Source: a virus
Virus record (IMG/VR): IMGVR_UViG_3300009703_003328
Span: 1-21,515 of that record
Strand: one strand, 5' to 3'
DNA: 21,515 bases
The first letter of the stretch is position 1. Each line of letters starts with the position of its first letter. The translations under genes and the position numbers were made by a program. Below are positions 8,159 through 14,934 of this stretch, in pieces. The notes under the pieces were generated by a model. That model was not told the origin of the DNA. It worked only from the letters and a program-made list of their open reading frames with translations, and did no database searches.

Positions 8159-9114
8159 AAATCTGCTTAATAGGACCGGGTATATTACCGATACCACCAG
8201 ATGGATGGGGCGCAGTTGAATCCTTGATGTGGGACTATTACTGCACTTTAGAGAAGAAGGGGCACGAAGTAAAAATCATTAACACCCCAGACAGAAACGA
8301 AATACTGAACGAGTGCAACGCTGAAAACTGGGACTTTGTTCACGTCCACTACGACCAATTCTACGACCTAATACCTCACATCCAATGTGAGAACAAGGGG
8401 ATAAGCAGTCACTACCCATATGTCGATCAACTTGAAAAACACGAATCCGATAACTACGGGCATATTTTTTACTTTTTAACTAGGAATGAAGGTTTCCATA
8501 ATTTTTGTATATCTAAAAAGGACAGAGATGCCTTCACCGAATGCGGGGCGAAGGAGGGCTCATGTTCAATCTTAGAGAACGGCGTCAACTTCGATAACTG
8601 GTCCTTTAACTCCCACTGCGAACTGCCAAACAAATCTGTTTATTTAGCGAAAATAGAAGAAAGAAAAAGACAGTATAAATTTCAATCCCTAGAAGGCGTG
8701 GATTTCATCGGCAAATTCCACAACACTAATTTTGATACCTCCAACTCAAATTACCTTGGAGAAATCAAACCTAGGGAAAAACTTTTCTCAATGCTTACGA
8801 ACTACGCGAATATGGTTTTGCTAAGCACTGGAGAAAATGGCACGCCCTTAGTAATCAAAGAAGCTCTGGCTTGCGGATTAGGTATAGTTTTTTCAGAATA
8901 TGCTTGTTCTGAATTAAATCTTGACCTACCATTTATCGACTTAATACCAGAGTCAAAGATAGACGATCTAGACTACATAAACTCGATCATTAAACAGAAT
9001 AGAGAAAGATGCATACCCATAAGAAATGACATAAGAAAATATGCTTTAGAAAATTTTTCTTGGGATGGTCTAGTTGATACTTACGTAGATAATATAAATA
9101 AAATTAAAAAATGA
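8155..9114 (+). CDS. GT4-like glycosyltransferase, tandem copy 1
   Basis: A 319-residue GT-B protein opening MKICLIGPGILPIPPDGWGA, the start typical of group 1 glycosyltransferases (GT4), where the Pro/Gly loop near residues 12-20 lies by the active site. The C-terminal half has SVYLAKIEERKRQ, which positions the basic residues for the donor phosphates, and the E-x7-E element in GENGTPLVIKEALACGLG. It is a close paralogue of the next gene, with the same length and aligned blocks throughout, so the pair arose by tandem duplication. The substrate is unknown. It starts in ATGA overlap with the gene before it and ends in ATGA overlap with its paralogue. Confidence 0.8.
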   Translation: MKICLIGPGILPIPPDGWGAVESLMWDYYCTLEKKGHEVKIINTPDRNEILNECNAENWDFVHVHYDQFYDLIPHIQCENKGISSHYPYVDQLEKHESDNYGHIFYFLTRNEGFHNFCISKKDRDAFTECGAKEGSCSILENGVNFDNWSFNSHCELPNKSVYLAKIEERKRQYKFQSLEGVDFIGKFHNTNFDTSNSNYLGEIKPREKLFSMLTNYANMVLLSTGENGTPLVIKEALACGLGIVFSEYACSELNLDLPFIDLIPESKIDDLDYINSIIKQNRERCIPIRNDIRKYALENFSWDGLVDTYVDNINKIKK

Positions 9115-10070
9115 AAATAGGAATCATTGGACCGGGTTTTATGCCTATTCCTCCAAAGGGCTGGGGCGCTATAGAATCATTGATTTGGGATTATTCAGAA
9201 GCCTTGATTGATCTTGGGCACGAAGTCTACATATACAACTCAAGAGACTTCCAAGGAGTCATAGAAAGCGTAAACTCAAGAGACTTAGACTTTGTGCACT
9301 TGCAGTACGACGATTATGTACCGATGATGAGGTTCATTAACTGCAAAAACAAAGCGGTCACAAGTCACTATGCATACTTAGAGCAACCAGAAAAGCATGG
9401 AGCCTACAATCAAATTTTTAACGCTTACAAAAATATAGATTACTACATATTTGCATTGTCACAAGGAATCAAGGAGACATACATTCGAGAGCTCTCAATA
9501 CCAGAAGAAAAAATTAAAATAACACCAAATGGCGCTAATTCTAATATGTTTCTTTTCGATTCTAAATGCCAGAAACCAGATAGATCAATTTGTCTGGCGA
9601 AAATAGACCCAAGAAAGAAACAGTCTTTCCTTCAAGGCAAAAACCTCAACATTGACTTTGCAGGAAACGAACAAGACACAGAGTTCGATTACGGCAGTTC
9701 AGACTATCTAGGAGAGTGGGAAAAAGGTAAAGTTTACGAGAGCCTAACCGACTACGCCAACATGGTCTTACTAAGCGATGGAGAAGCTCACTCTCTTTCC
9801 TGTTTAGAAGGTCTCATGGCTGGTCTAGGCTTAGTGATATCCGAACAAGCAACCGCAAACCTAGACCTTTCACTCCCCTTTATCGACGTAGTAAGCGAAG
9901 AGGAAATGAATGACACGAATCGACTGAGGGACATTATAGAAAAAAACAGAAAAGTCTCGGTTGAAAACAGAAGAGAAATCGTTAAATACGCAAAAGAAAA
10001 CTTTGAATGGAAAAAGTTAGCAGAACAATACGTAAAAACTATCGAAGGAGTTATAAAAGAAAATGAGTGA
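9111..10070 (+). CDS. GT4-like glycosyltransferase, tandem copy 2
   Basis: A 319-residue paralogue of the preceding gene. Shared blocks include IGPGFMPIPPKGWGAIESL at the start, LAKIDPRKKQ in the middle, YANMVLLSDGEAHSLSCLEG with the two Glu residues of the E-x7-E element, and LPFIDVVSEEEM near the end. A segment near residues 110-150 (for example ALSQGIKETY then TPNGAN) resembles the standard GT4 pattern more closely than copy 1 does. The different middle region suggests that the copies now use different acceptors or donors, which is inference. The last eight bases overlap the methyltransferase start. No membrane segment or signal peptide is seen. Confidence 0.8.
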   Translation: MKIGIIGPGFMPIPPKGWGAIESLIWDYSEALIDLGHEVYIYNSRDFQGVIESVNSRDLDFVHLQYDDYVPMMRFINCKNKAVTSHYAYLEQPEKHGAYNQIFNAYKNIDYYIFALSQGIKETYIRELSIPEEKIKITPNGANSNMFLFDSKCQKPDRSICLAKIDPRKKQSFLQGKNLNIDFAGNEQDTEFDYGSSDYLGEWEKGKVYESLTDYANMVLLSDGEAHSLSCLEGLMAGLGLVISEQATANLDLSLPFIDVVSEEEMNDTNRLRDIIEKNRKVSVENRREIVKYAKENFEWKKLAEQYVKTIEGVIKENE

Positions 10071-10623
10071 AGCTCAAGAAAAAATAAAAAAATGCATGAT
10101 CGCGGCCAGCGAGCTAAATCTAACAGACAAGGCCGACTATCACGCATACGAAGAGATTTACCCGCAACTCTTAGAAAAGTTCTACGGAAAAGAAGTAAAC
10201 ATACTTGAAGTCGGAACAGAAAGGGGAGGGGGACTCCATTTCCTTTGTAGAGCTTTTGAGAAAGCGAAAGTATACGGGCTAGACCATAGCTACCACAGAC
10301 TCAAAATTAACCAAGCCGAGACCGACAATCTTATACTTCTTTCTGAAAGCGACCAAACTAGCGTCAAAATCCTAGAAGACCCTTTATTCCCAGAGTCTGG
10401 ACTAGACTTAGTCATAGAAGACGCATCGCATGTCCACCACCTCTCCATAGCTACATTCGAACTGCTAGAACCTAAGCTAAACTCTGGGGCTGTTTACATA
10501 ATCGAAGATGTCTACCCAGAGTACCTTGAGTTATACCAAAAAGACGAAAGATTCACCGTCCATGATATAAGAGACGCAAAAGGCAGAGGAGACGATATAA
10601 TTGCCGTTTACGAAAAAGAATAA
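10063..10623 (+). CDS. SAM-dependent class I methyltransferase
   Basis: A 186-residue Rossmann-fold methyltransferase. Motif I is NILEVGTERGGG (residues 46-57), VYGLDHS gives the acidic end of strand 2, LDLVIEDASHVHH places E119, D120 and H123 in the motif IV region, and YIIEDVYPEY follows. The pattern recalls the macrocin/mycinamicin O-methyltransferase group, metal-dependent enzymes that methylate sugar hydroxyls, and similar small proteins lie in many surface-polysaccharide clusters. O-methylation of a glycan sugar is therefore the likely job, but this is inferred from context. The start is fixed by an eight-base ATGAGTGA overlap with the GT4 gene; AAGGAG lies 12 bases upstream. Confidence 0.75.
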   Translation: MSEAQEKIKKCMIAASELNLTDKADYHAYEEIYPQLLEKFYGKEVNILEVGTERGGGLHFLCRAFEKAKVYGLDHSYHRLKINQAETDNLILLSESDQTSVKILEDPLFPESGLDLVIEDASHVHHLSIATFELLEPKLNSGAVYIIEDVYPEYLELYQKDERFTVHDIRDAKGRGDDIIAVYEKE

Positions 10624-10624
10624 A

Positions 10625-11590
10625 ATGAAAAAAGACACTAAAATTTTCGTTGCTGGACATAGGGGCATGGTTGGCTCTGCTGTGCTAGAAAACCTAAAAT
10701 CTAAGGGCTACGAGAACTTGATAACCAAAACACGGCAAGAGTTAGACCTTACAAACCAGTCGGAGACCGAAGGTTTCTTTAAGCAATATTGGCCCAGTGT
10801 CGTAATAGATTGCGCCGCTAAAGTGGGAGGAATACATTCAAATAACGTATATCGTGCTGAGTTTATCTACGATAACCTACAAATACAAAGCAACTTAATT
10901 CATTACTCGCACGAATACCAAATAGACAAGCTTTTATTTTTGGGTAGCGTTTGCATCTACCCCAAGTTCACAGATCAGCCGATCAAAGAAGAGTACTTAT
11001 TAAGGTCTCCGCTAGAACCCACAAATGAGCCATATGCCATAGCTAAAATAGCTGGAATTAAAATGTGCGAAAGCTACTACAGGCAACACTCAGATGAGTT
11101 CCTATCGGTAATGCCAGCAAATCTCTACGGAGAAAACGACAACTTCCACCCTAAAAACTCACACGTATTACCTGCCTTAATGAGGAGGTTTCACGAAGCT
11201 AAAGAAAAAGAGCTAAAAGAAGTAGAAGTCTGGGGTACTGGCGAAGCGATGAGAGAATTCATGCACGTTAAAGACTTAGCTGATGCATGTGTGTATATCC
11301 TTGAGAATTGTAACTTTAAAGACATATATGACCAAGGAGTATCTCAAATAAACATAGGAACTGGAGAAGAAATCTCGATTAAAAATCTAGCTCACCTAAT
11401 TGCCGAAGTAGTAGGCTACCAAGGAGAAATAAAATTTGATCTATCAAAACCAGATGGTACTCTAAAAAGGGTGCTAGACTGTTCGAGGCTACATAAACTT
11501 GGGTGGCATCACAAAACCAGCTTAGAAGAAGGACTAAAATCCACTTATGATTGGTTTCAGAAAAATGAACTTAATTTAAGAAGCGTATGA
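10625..11590 (+). CDS. fcl: GDP-L-fucose synthase (GDP-4-keto-6-deoxy-mannose 3,5-epimerase/4-reductase)
   Basis: This 321-residue enzyme carries out the last step of GDP-L-fucose synthesis, epimerising at C3 and C5 and reducing C4 with NADPH. The nucleotide-binding motif GHRGMVG is at residues 11-17, AAKVGGIHSN and FLGSVCIYP follow with the catalytic Ser and Cys, and the YAIAK motif gives Y137 and K141, nearly the same positions as in the E. coli enzyme. REFMHVKDLADA and NIGTGEE are further family blocks. A TTG codon at 10601 would extend the protein by eight residues into the previous gene; the ATG at 10625, one base after the previous stop, gives the normal family N-terminus. Its ATGA overlap with gmd downstream couples the two enzymes of the pathway. 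Confidence 0.95.
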   Translation: MKKDTKIFVAGHRGMVGSAVLENLKSKGYENLITKTRQELDLTNQSETEGFFKQYWPSVVIDCAAKVGGIHSNNVYRAEFIYDNLQIQSNLIHYSHEYQIDKLLFLGSVCIYPKFTDQPIKEEYLLRSPLEPTNEPYAIAKIAGIKMCESYYRQHSDEFLSVMPANLYGENDNFHPKNSHVLPALMRRFHEAKEKELKEVEVWGTGEAMREFMHVKDLADACVYILENCNFKDIYDQGVSQINIGTGEEISIKNLAHLIAEVVGYQGEIKFDLSKPDGTLKRVLDCSRLHKLGWHHKTSLEEGLKSTYDWFQKNELNLRSV

Positions 11591-12627
11591 AAAAAGTTTT
11601 AGTTACGGGTGTGCTTGGCCAAGATGGAGCCAACATGTGTGAGTACCTATTAGGGCAATGCAGCGACCTAAAGGTATTTGGAATGATTAGGCGGGTCGCC
11701 AATCCAAATTTCAATAACTGTAAAAAATTCCTCAACCATCCCAACTTCCAGCTAGTATATGGCGACTTAACGGACGAAATAAGTATACAAAAACTAGTAA
11801 GAGAAATCCAGCCAGATTACTTTATTAACTTCGCTGCGAACTCTTTTGTTGGAATTAGCTGGGACATGCCTCTCCACGTTTTCGATGTAAACGCTAACGG
11901 CGTAACTAGATGCCTAGAAGCAATACGGCACTTTCAACCAAATTGCAGATTCTACAGCGCGGGCAGCAGCGAAGAATTTGGCGATGTAGAGTACGCCCCA
12001 CAAGACATAAAGCATCCATTGAGACCTAGGAGCCCATACGGAGCCTCCAAATGCTCAGCGAGGCATCTCATTAAAGTCTACAGAGAGTCATACGACATGT
12101 ACGCGGTACACGGAATACTGTTTAACCATGAAGGAACCAAAAGGGGCGAAGAGTTTGTGACCAGAAAAATCACCAAAGGTGTCGCTAGAATTAAAAAATC
12201 CATAGACAGAAAAGAAAAATTTGAACCAATAGAACTCGGTAATATCTACTCCCAAAGAGACTGGAGCGACAGTGAGGACTTCGTAAAAGGCGTATGGCTA
12301 ATGTTAAATCAAGAAAAGCCAGAAGATTATGTCCTAGCCAGTGGAGAAACCCACACCATTAAAGAGTTTGCCAGCAAAGCTTTTAAATACGCTGGCATTT
12401 CTGGAAGCTGGACAGAAATAGAGGATGAGCCCACTAAAACAAAACTTTACAACAACTCCCCAGAAGGAGAGATTTTAATTAAAATAAACCCTAAGTTTTA
12501 CAGACCAGCAGAAGTTGACCTGCTACTGGGAGACCCAAGCGAAGCTGAAGAAAAATTAGGCTGGGAAAGAAAGATTTCCTTTGACATGCTTATCAAAAGA
12601 ATGGTAGAGTTTGATCTTCATGAGTAA
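11587..12627 (+). CDS. gmd: GDP-mannose 4,6-dehydratase
   Basis: A 346-residue extended SDR enzyme that converts GDP-D-mannose to GDP-4-keto-6-deoxy-D-mannose, the substrate of the fcl product encoded just upstream. The cofactor motif TGVLGQDG (residues 7-14) has the Gmd-specific GQDG; SAGSSEEFG supplies the catalytic Ser/Glu, and YGASK has Y151 and K155. The C-terminal half has LGNIYSQRDWSDSEDFV and YVLASGETHT, both highly diagnostic. Length is usual for the family. No GDP-mannose-forming pyrophosphorylase is visible, so GDP-mannose must come from the host or from genes outside this window. Its stop lies within the first codons of the next gene (ATGAGTAA). Confidence 0.96.
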   Translation: MKKVLVTGVLGQDGANMCEYLLGQCSDLKVFGMIRRVANPNFNNCKKFLNHPNFQLVYGDLTDEISIQKLVREIQPDYFINFAANSFVGISWDMPLHVFDVNANGVTRCLEAIRHFQPNCRFYSAGSSEEFGDVEYAPQDIKHPLRPRSPYGASKCSARHLIKVYRESYDMYAVHGILFNHEGTKRGEEFVTRKITKGVARIKKSIDRKEKFEPIELGNIYSQRDWSDSEDFVKGVWLMLNQEKPEDYVLASGETHTIKEFASKAFKYAGISGSWTEIEDEPTKTKLYNNSPEGEILIKINPKFYRPAEVDLLLGDPSEAEEKLGWERKISFDMLIKRMVEFDLHE

Positions 12628-12979
12628 AAGAAAACCCAATAAATATCAAAAAATTATTGGGAGATTCTTCAAAGATAAAGCGAGCGCTTGGGCCAGCCCC
12701 AAGCAAATTAAAACAAATATGTTTCTAGCAAAGAAAATGCTAGAAATGATACCAGACGAAAAGTTCTGGGAAGACTTTCCTGTTCATGAAAACTGCAAGG
12801 ACTTAAGCTGGTTTTTTACAGAAGAAGGTAAGTCAATAATTAAAAACATTAAACTTACCAAAAACGTTAAACTGCCAGAGCGTGCAGTAAACGAGATTGG
12901 CGGGGAAAAATTTGGAGAAGACTTTAAAGCAGAAGAAAAAAAACCGAAAACCATAAAAGATTGGTTAGATGATGCCTAG
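12620..12979 (+). CDS. Unknown protein between gmd and uvsX-like gene
   Basis: A 119-residue protein I do not recognise. I chose the ATG at 12620, which overlaps the gmd stop in ATGAGTAA; a TTG at 12611 would add three residues. The N-terminus is basic (SKRKPNKYQK), a middle stretch (FFKDKASAWASPKQIKTNMF, then AKKMLEMIP) looks helical, then come several Trp and Phe residues (FWEDFP, LSWFFTEEG), and the C-terminal 30 residues are charged and probably disordered, ending in KDWLDDA. There is no signal peptide, membrane segment or cysteine pair. It overlaps the recombinase gene by 11 bases and is the first gene after the sugar cluster, so it probably belongs to the DNA metabolism module; a recombination or DNA-binding accessory role would be guesswork. 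Confidence 0.75.
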   Translation: MSKRKPNKYQKIIGRFFKDKASAWASPKQIKTNMFLAKKMLEMIPDEKFWEDFPVHENCKDLSWFFTEEGKSIIKNIKLTKNVKLPERAVNEIGGEKFGEDFKAEEKKPKTIKDWLDDA

Positions 12980-14066
12980 AAAAGCCAAAGAACAAACAGC
13001 GGAAGTAAGTCACGTAGATCAGATAAAAGCGTATCTACAAAACAACAAAGATGATCATTACAATTTCGAGGAACAGACAGATTATGTTGTCTCTAGCGGT
13101 AGCTTAGTTTTAGACATAGAAATGAGCGGCGGAATCAGACCGGGTATAATTAGGGCTAGCGGGGTCACAGAGGGGGGTAAAACTTCATGCGCCTTAGCCT
13201 TTGCTAGAAATTTTCAAAAACTAGAGAACAGCATGGTAGTCTACGTTAAGTCAGAAGGAAGACTATCCAAGGAAATGGTTCAAAGAGCAGGAATCGATGA
13301 AGATGAAAGAAAGTGGCTGGAATATAAAAGCAATACCTACGAATCGGTTATTAACCTTATAAGAGCATTGATTAAAGACAATAAACATAAAGTTAAATAT
13401 ATGTTTATTATTGATTCGATGGACTCTTTAGTACCTAAAGCTGACCTACAGAAAGGACCAGAGGACGCGAATAAAGTAGCCGCTGGAGCCCTGCTAAGCT
13501 CAGACTTTTTAAGAAAAATGGCACTAGCATTAACAACAAGGGGGCATATCTGTTTCATGGTTTCCCAAGTAAGAGCGAAAGTATCGCTAAACCCTTACGA
13601 AAAAACAGACCCCAAAATAACCAATGCGTCTGGAGGTAACGCGCTTCTCCATTATAGTGATTGGATTCTAGAGTTCCAAGAAAGATTTAAAAAAGACTTA
13701 ATCTCAAAAGGAACCGGAGACAAAGAAGAAGCGGTTGGACATTGGTGTAAGGTTGTTTTTAAAAAAACACCAAACGAAAAAACTGGCTCTGTTGTAAAGT
13801 ATCCAATTAGGTACGGAAGAACAGGAGGCAAAAGTATATGGGCTGAGTACGAAGTCGTTGAAGTGTTACTGGCATTCGACATGGCTAAGAAGAGCGGCGC
13901 ATGGGTCTCAGTATCCGATGATTTAATTGAGGAAATTAAAAATGAACTCAGCCTAGAGATGCCGAAACAGCATCAAGGCATTGACAACTTTAAAAAATTC
14001 TTTGAAGATAATGAGGAGATAGGTAAGTATCTGTTTAATAAGTTTAGAGAAGTTTTAAAAAAATAA
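12969..14066 (+). CDS. uvsX: UvsX/RecA-family recombinase
   Basis: A 365-residue RecA-fold ATPase for homologous pairing and strand exchange on single-stranded DNA. The Walker A motif is GVTEGGKTS at residues 65-73 (K71), E96 in VKSEGRLS matches the catalytic Glu of RecA, and Walker B is YMFIIDSMDSL with D149. A VSQVRAK block followed by ASGGNAL near residues 195-225 corresponds to loop L1/L2 and the nucleotide-sensing region. The leading SSGSLVLDIEMSGGIRPG is the usual pre-Walker strand. The length suits either T4-type UvsX or a phage RecA; I use uvsX for the phage context, and recA would be an equally valid name. It ends 23 bases before the tmRNA. Confidence 0.9.
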   Translation: MMPRKAKEQTAEVSHVDQIKAYLQNNKDDHYNFEEQTDYVVSSGSLVLDIEMSGGIRPGIIRASGVTEGGKTSCALAFARNFQKLENSMVVYVKSEGRLSKEMVQRAGIDEDERKWLEYKSNTYESVINLIRALIKDNKHKVKYMFIIDSMDSLVPKADLQKGPEDANKVAAGALLSSDFLRKMALALTTRGHICFMVSQVRAKVSLNPYEKTDPKITNASGGNALLHYSDWILEFQERFKKDLISKGTGDKEEAVGHWCKVVFKKTPNEKTGSVVKYPIRYGRTGGKSIWAEYEVVEVLLAFDMAKKSGAWVSVSDDLIEEIKNELSLEMPKQHQGIDNFKKFFEDNEEIGKYLFNKFREVLKK

Positions 14067-14183
14067 ATTTAAAAAGTGTAAACTTTAACGGGGGCGTACT
14101 GGTTTCGATTTAGAGCCTTACGCAAGATTGCAAGCAGAGGATGATAGTGGGCCTCTTAAAACATCTATCAAGGCAATTCAACT

Positions 14184-14276
14184 GCCAATAATGTTGATAT
14201 GGCTCCTTCGGTTGCCGAAGCTGACGCGATTCTCGCTAAGCACGGCTGGGCTGAAGAGGCTGCTGTAGCTGCGTAA
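14184..14276 (+). other. tmRNA tag reading frame, 30 codons plus TAA
   Basis: The resume codon is GCC at 14184, base 95 of the RNA, about 13 bases after the PK1 pseudoknot and close to the E. coli position (about 90). The frame reads ANNVDMAPSV first, continues through an Ala-rich, charged middle (EADAILAKHG), and ends WAEEAAVAA before TAA at 14274. The stop falls in the loop of a hairpin with arms GTAGCT (14265-14270) and AGCTAC (14276-14281), the normal helix 5 arrangement. The AVAA end fits a ClpXP-type degradation signal. Usual tags are about 8 to 15 residues, so 30 is long. The first ANN and the AVAA end resemble several bacterial tags; the middle does not. Confidence 0.85.
14206..14220 (+). 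other. Hairpin inside the tmRNA tag reading frame
   Basis: CTTCGG (14206-14211) pairs perfectly with CCGAAG (14215-14220) across a three-base TTG loop, inside the tag frame and about 20 bases after the resume codon. Standard tmRNAs keep this part of the tag frame largely unpaired, so the helix is an addition that goes with the lengthened tag. Confidence 0.55.
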
Positions 14277-14497
14277 GCTACCCGTCCTACTCTGGATGCT
14301 CGTTAAGGAGCTAGGGCGTCGATAGCGAGCAAAAAAAACTAGGAAGAGGGAGGAGTCTAGTATAAATAAAGTGCCTCCAACCTCGTGTGTAGTTGTTAGT
14401 GACGAAGCACGAAAATTAACACTAACTAAGCTTGTAGCATATCTGAGCAGATGGTTTTGAAGACAGGGGTTCGACTCCCCTCGCCTCCACCAATTTT

Positions 14498-14914
14498 ATG
14501 AGACTATACAACATTTACGGCAAACTCCAGAACAAGAATGTCTCTAAATACCTTATTAACTGGGATTCTAAATCTAGATCAAAAATACAATTTAAAGTAA
14601 AGCAGTTTTTTAAAGATTTCTGGCTAGGTCACGTTGTATATGAAGAGTTCCCTGTCTACGGAACCAAAATGAAAGTTGACCTACTTAACGCTACATTTAA
14701 AGTTGCTATAGAAGTTAACGGAAAACAGCACTCGGAATTTAATAAATTTTTCCACAGTAACTCCAGAATAAAGTATCTGGACTCAATAAAAAGAGACTTT
14801 AAGAAAGCCGAATGGCTTGATAAAAATAAATTTAAATTAATAGAAATAGAAGAAAATGAAATAGGAGAAATGTCCAAGACATTCTTTAAAGAAAAATTCG
14901 GATTGATTCTTTAA
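14498..14914 (+). CDS. Vsr/EDxHD-type homing endonuclease-like protein
   Basis: A 138-residue protein with the layout of the PD-(D/E)XK Vsr-like (EDxHD) nucleases found as freestanding or intron-borne homing endonucleases in phages. Residues fitting the signature: E49 or E50 in VVYEEFPV, D61 in MKVDLL, E72 in AIEVNGKQH, H78 in the same block (the xH), and D100 in KRDFKKAEWL. The fold order, beta-beta-helix around these residues followed by a final FKLIEIEENEI strand, fits. The ATG lies five bases after the tmRNA CCA, without a Shine-Dalgarno site. Freestanding endonucleases of this type spread into neighbouring conserved sites, so the tmRNA or recombinase gene could be its target in related phages; that is inference. 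It could instead be a repair enzyme of the Vsr kind. Confidence 0.62.
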   Translation: MRLYNIYGKLQNKNVSKYLINWDSKSRSKIQFKVKQFFKDFWLGHVVYEEFPVYGTKMKVDLLNATFKVAIEVNGKQHSEFNKFFHSNSRIKYLDSIKRDFKKAEWLDKNKFKLIEIEENEIGEMSKTFFKEKFGLIL

Positions 14915-14934
14915 ATTAGTGTAATAACTAAAGG

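Larger units (their letters stand above)
14090..14492 (+). ncRNA. ssrA: tmRNA (SsrA), one-piece, 403 nt
   Basis: tmRNA rescues ribosomes stalled on broken mRNA by acting as tRNA-Ala and then as a short message for a degradation tag. The acceptor stem pairs GGGGGCG (14090-14096) with CGCCTCC (14482-14488), including the G3-U pair that identifies alanine; base 14489 is the discriminator A and CCA is encoded at 14490-14492. TGGTTTCGA near the 5' end and GGTTCGACTCC in the T arm are standard. AGAGG/CCTCT with GATAG/CTATC forms a PK1-like pseudoknot just before the resume codon. ACTAACTAAGC and GTTAGTG near the 3' end match other tmRNAs. The gene is of the one-piece type, not circularly permuted. 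Phage-borne tmRNAs are known. It lies between the recombinase gene and a homing endonuclease-like gene with no obvious terminator. Confidence 0.97.

Noticed and set aside
10601-10624. TTG start extending fcl by eight residues
   Set aside because: The ATG at 10625 gives the normal family N-terminus and lies one base after the previous stop; the extension would only overlap the methyltransferase gene.
14056-14089. Possible promoter for the tmRNA (TG followed by TAAACT, about six bases before the mature 5' end; also AATAAATT resembling a T4-type late promoter)
   Set aside because: No convincing -35 partner, and AT-rich DNA gives such matches by chance; the RNA could equally be cut from a longer transcript.
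14090-14492. A tRNA gene, or a protein gene, in the gap between recombinase and endonuclease
   Set aside because: The acceptor stem, PK1, tag frame, helix 5 and T arm all fit tmRNA, and no separate anticodon arm is present.
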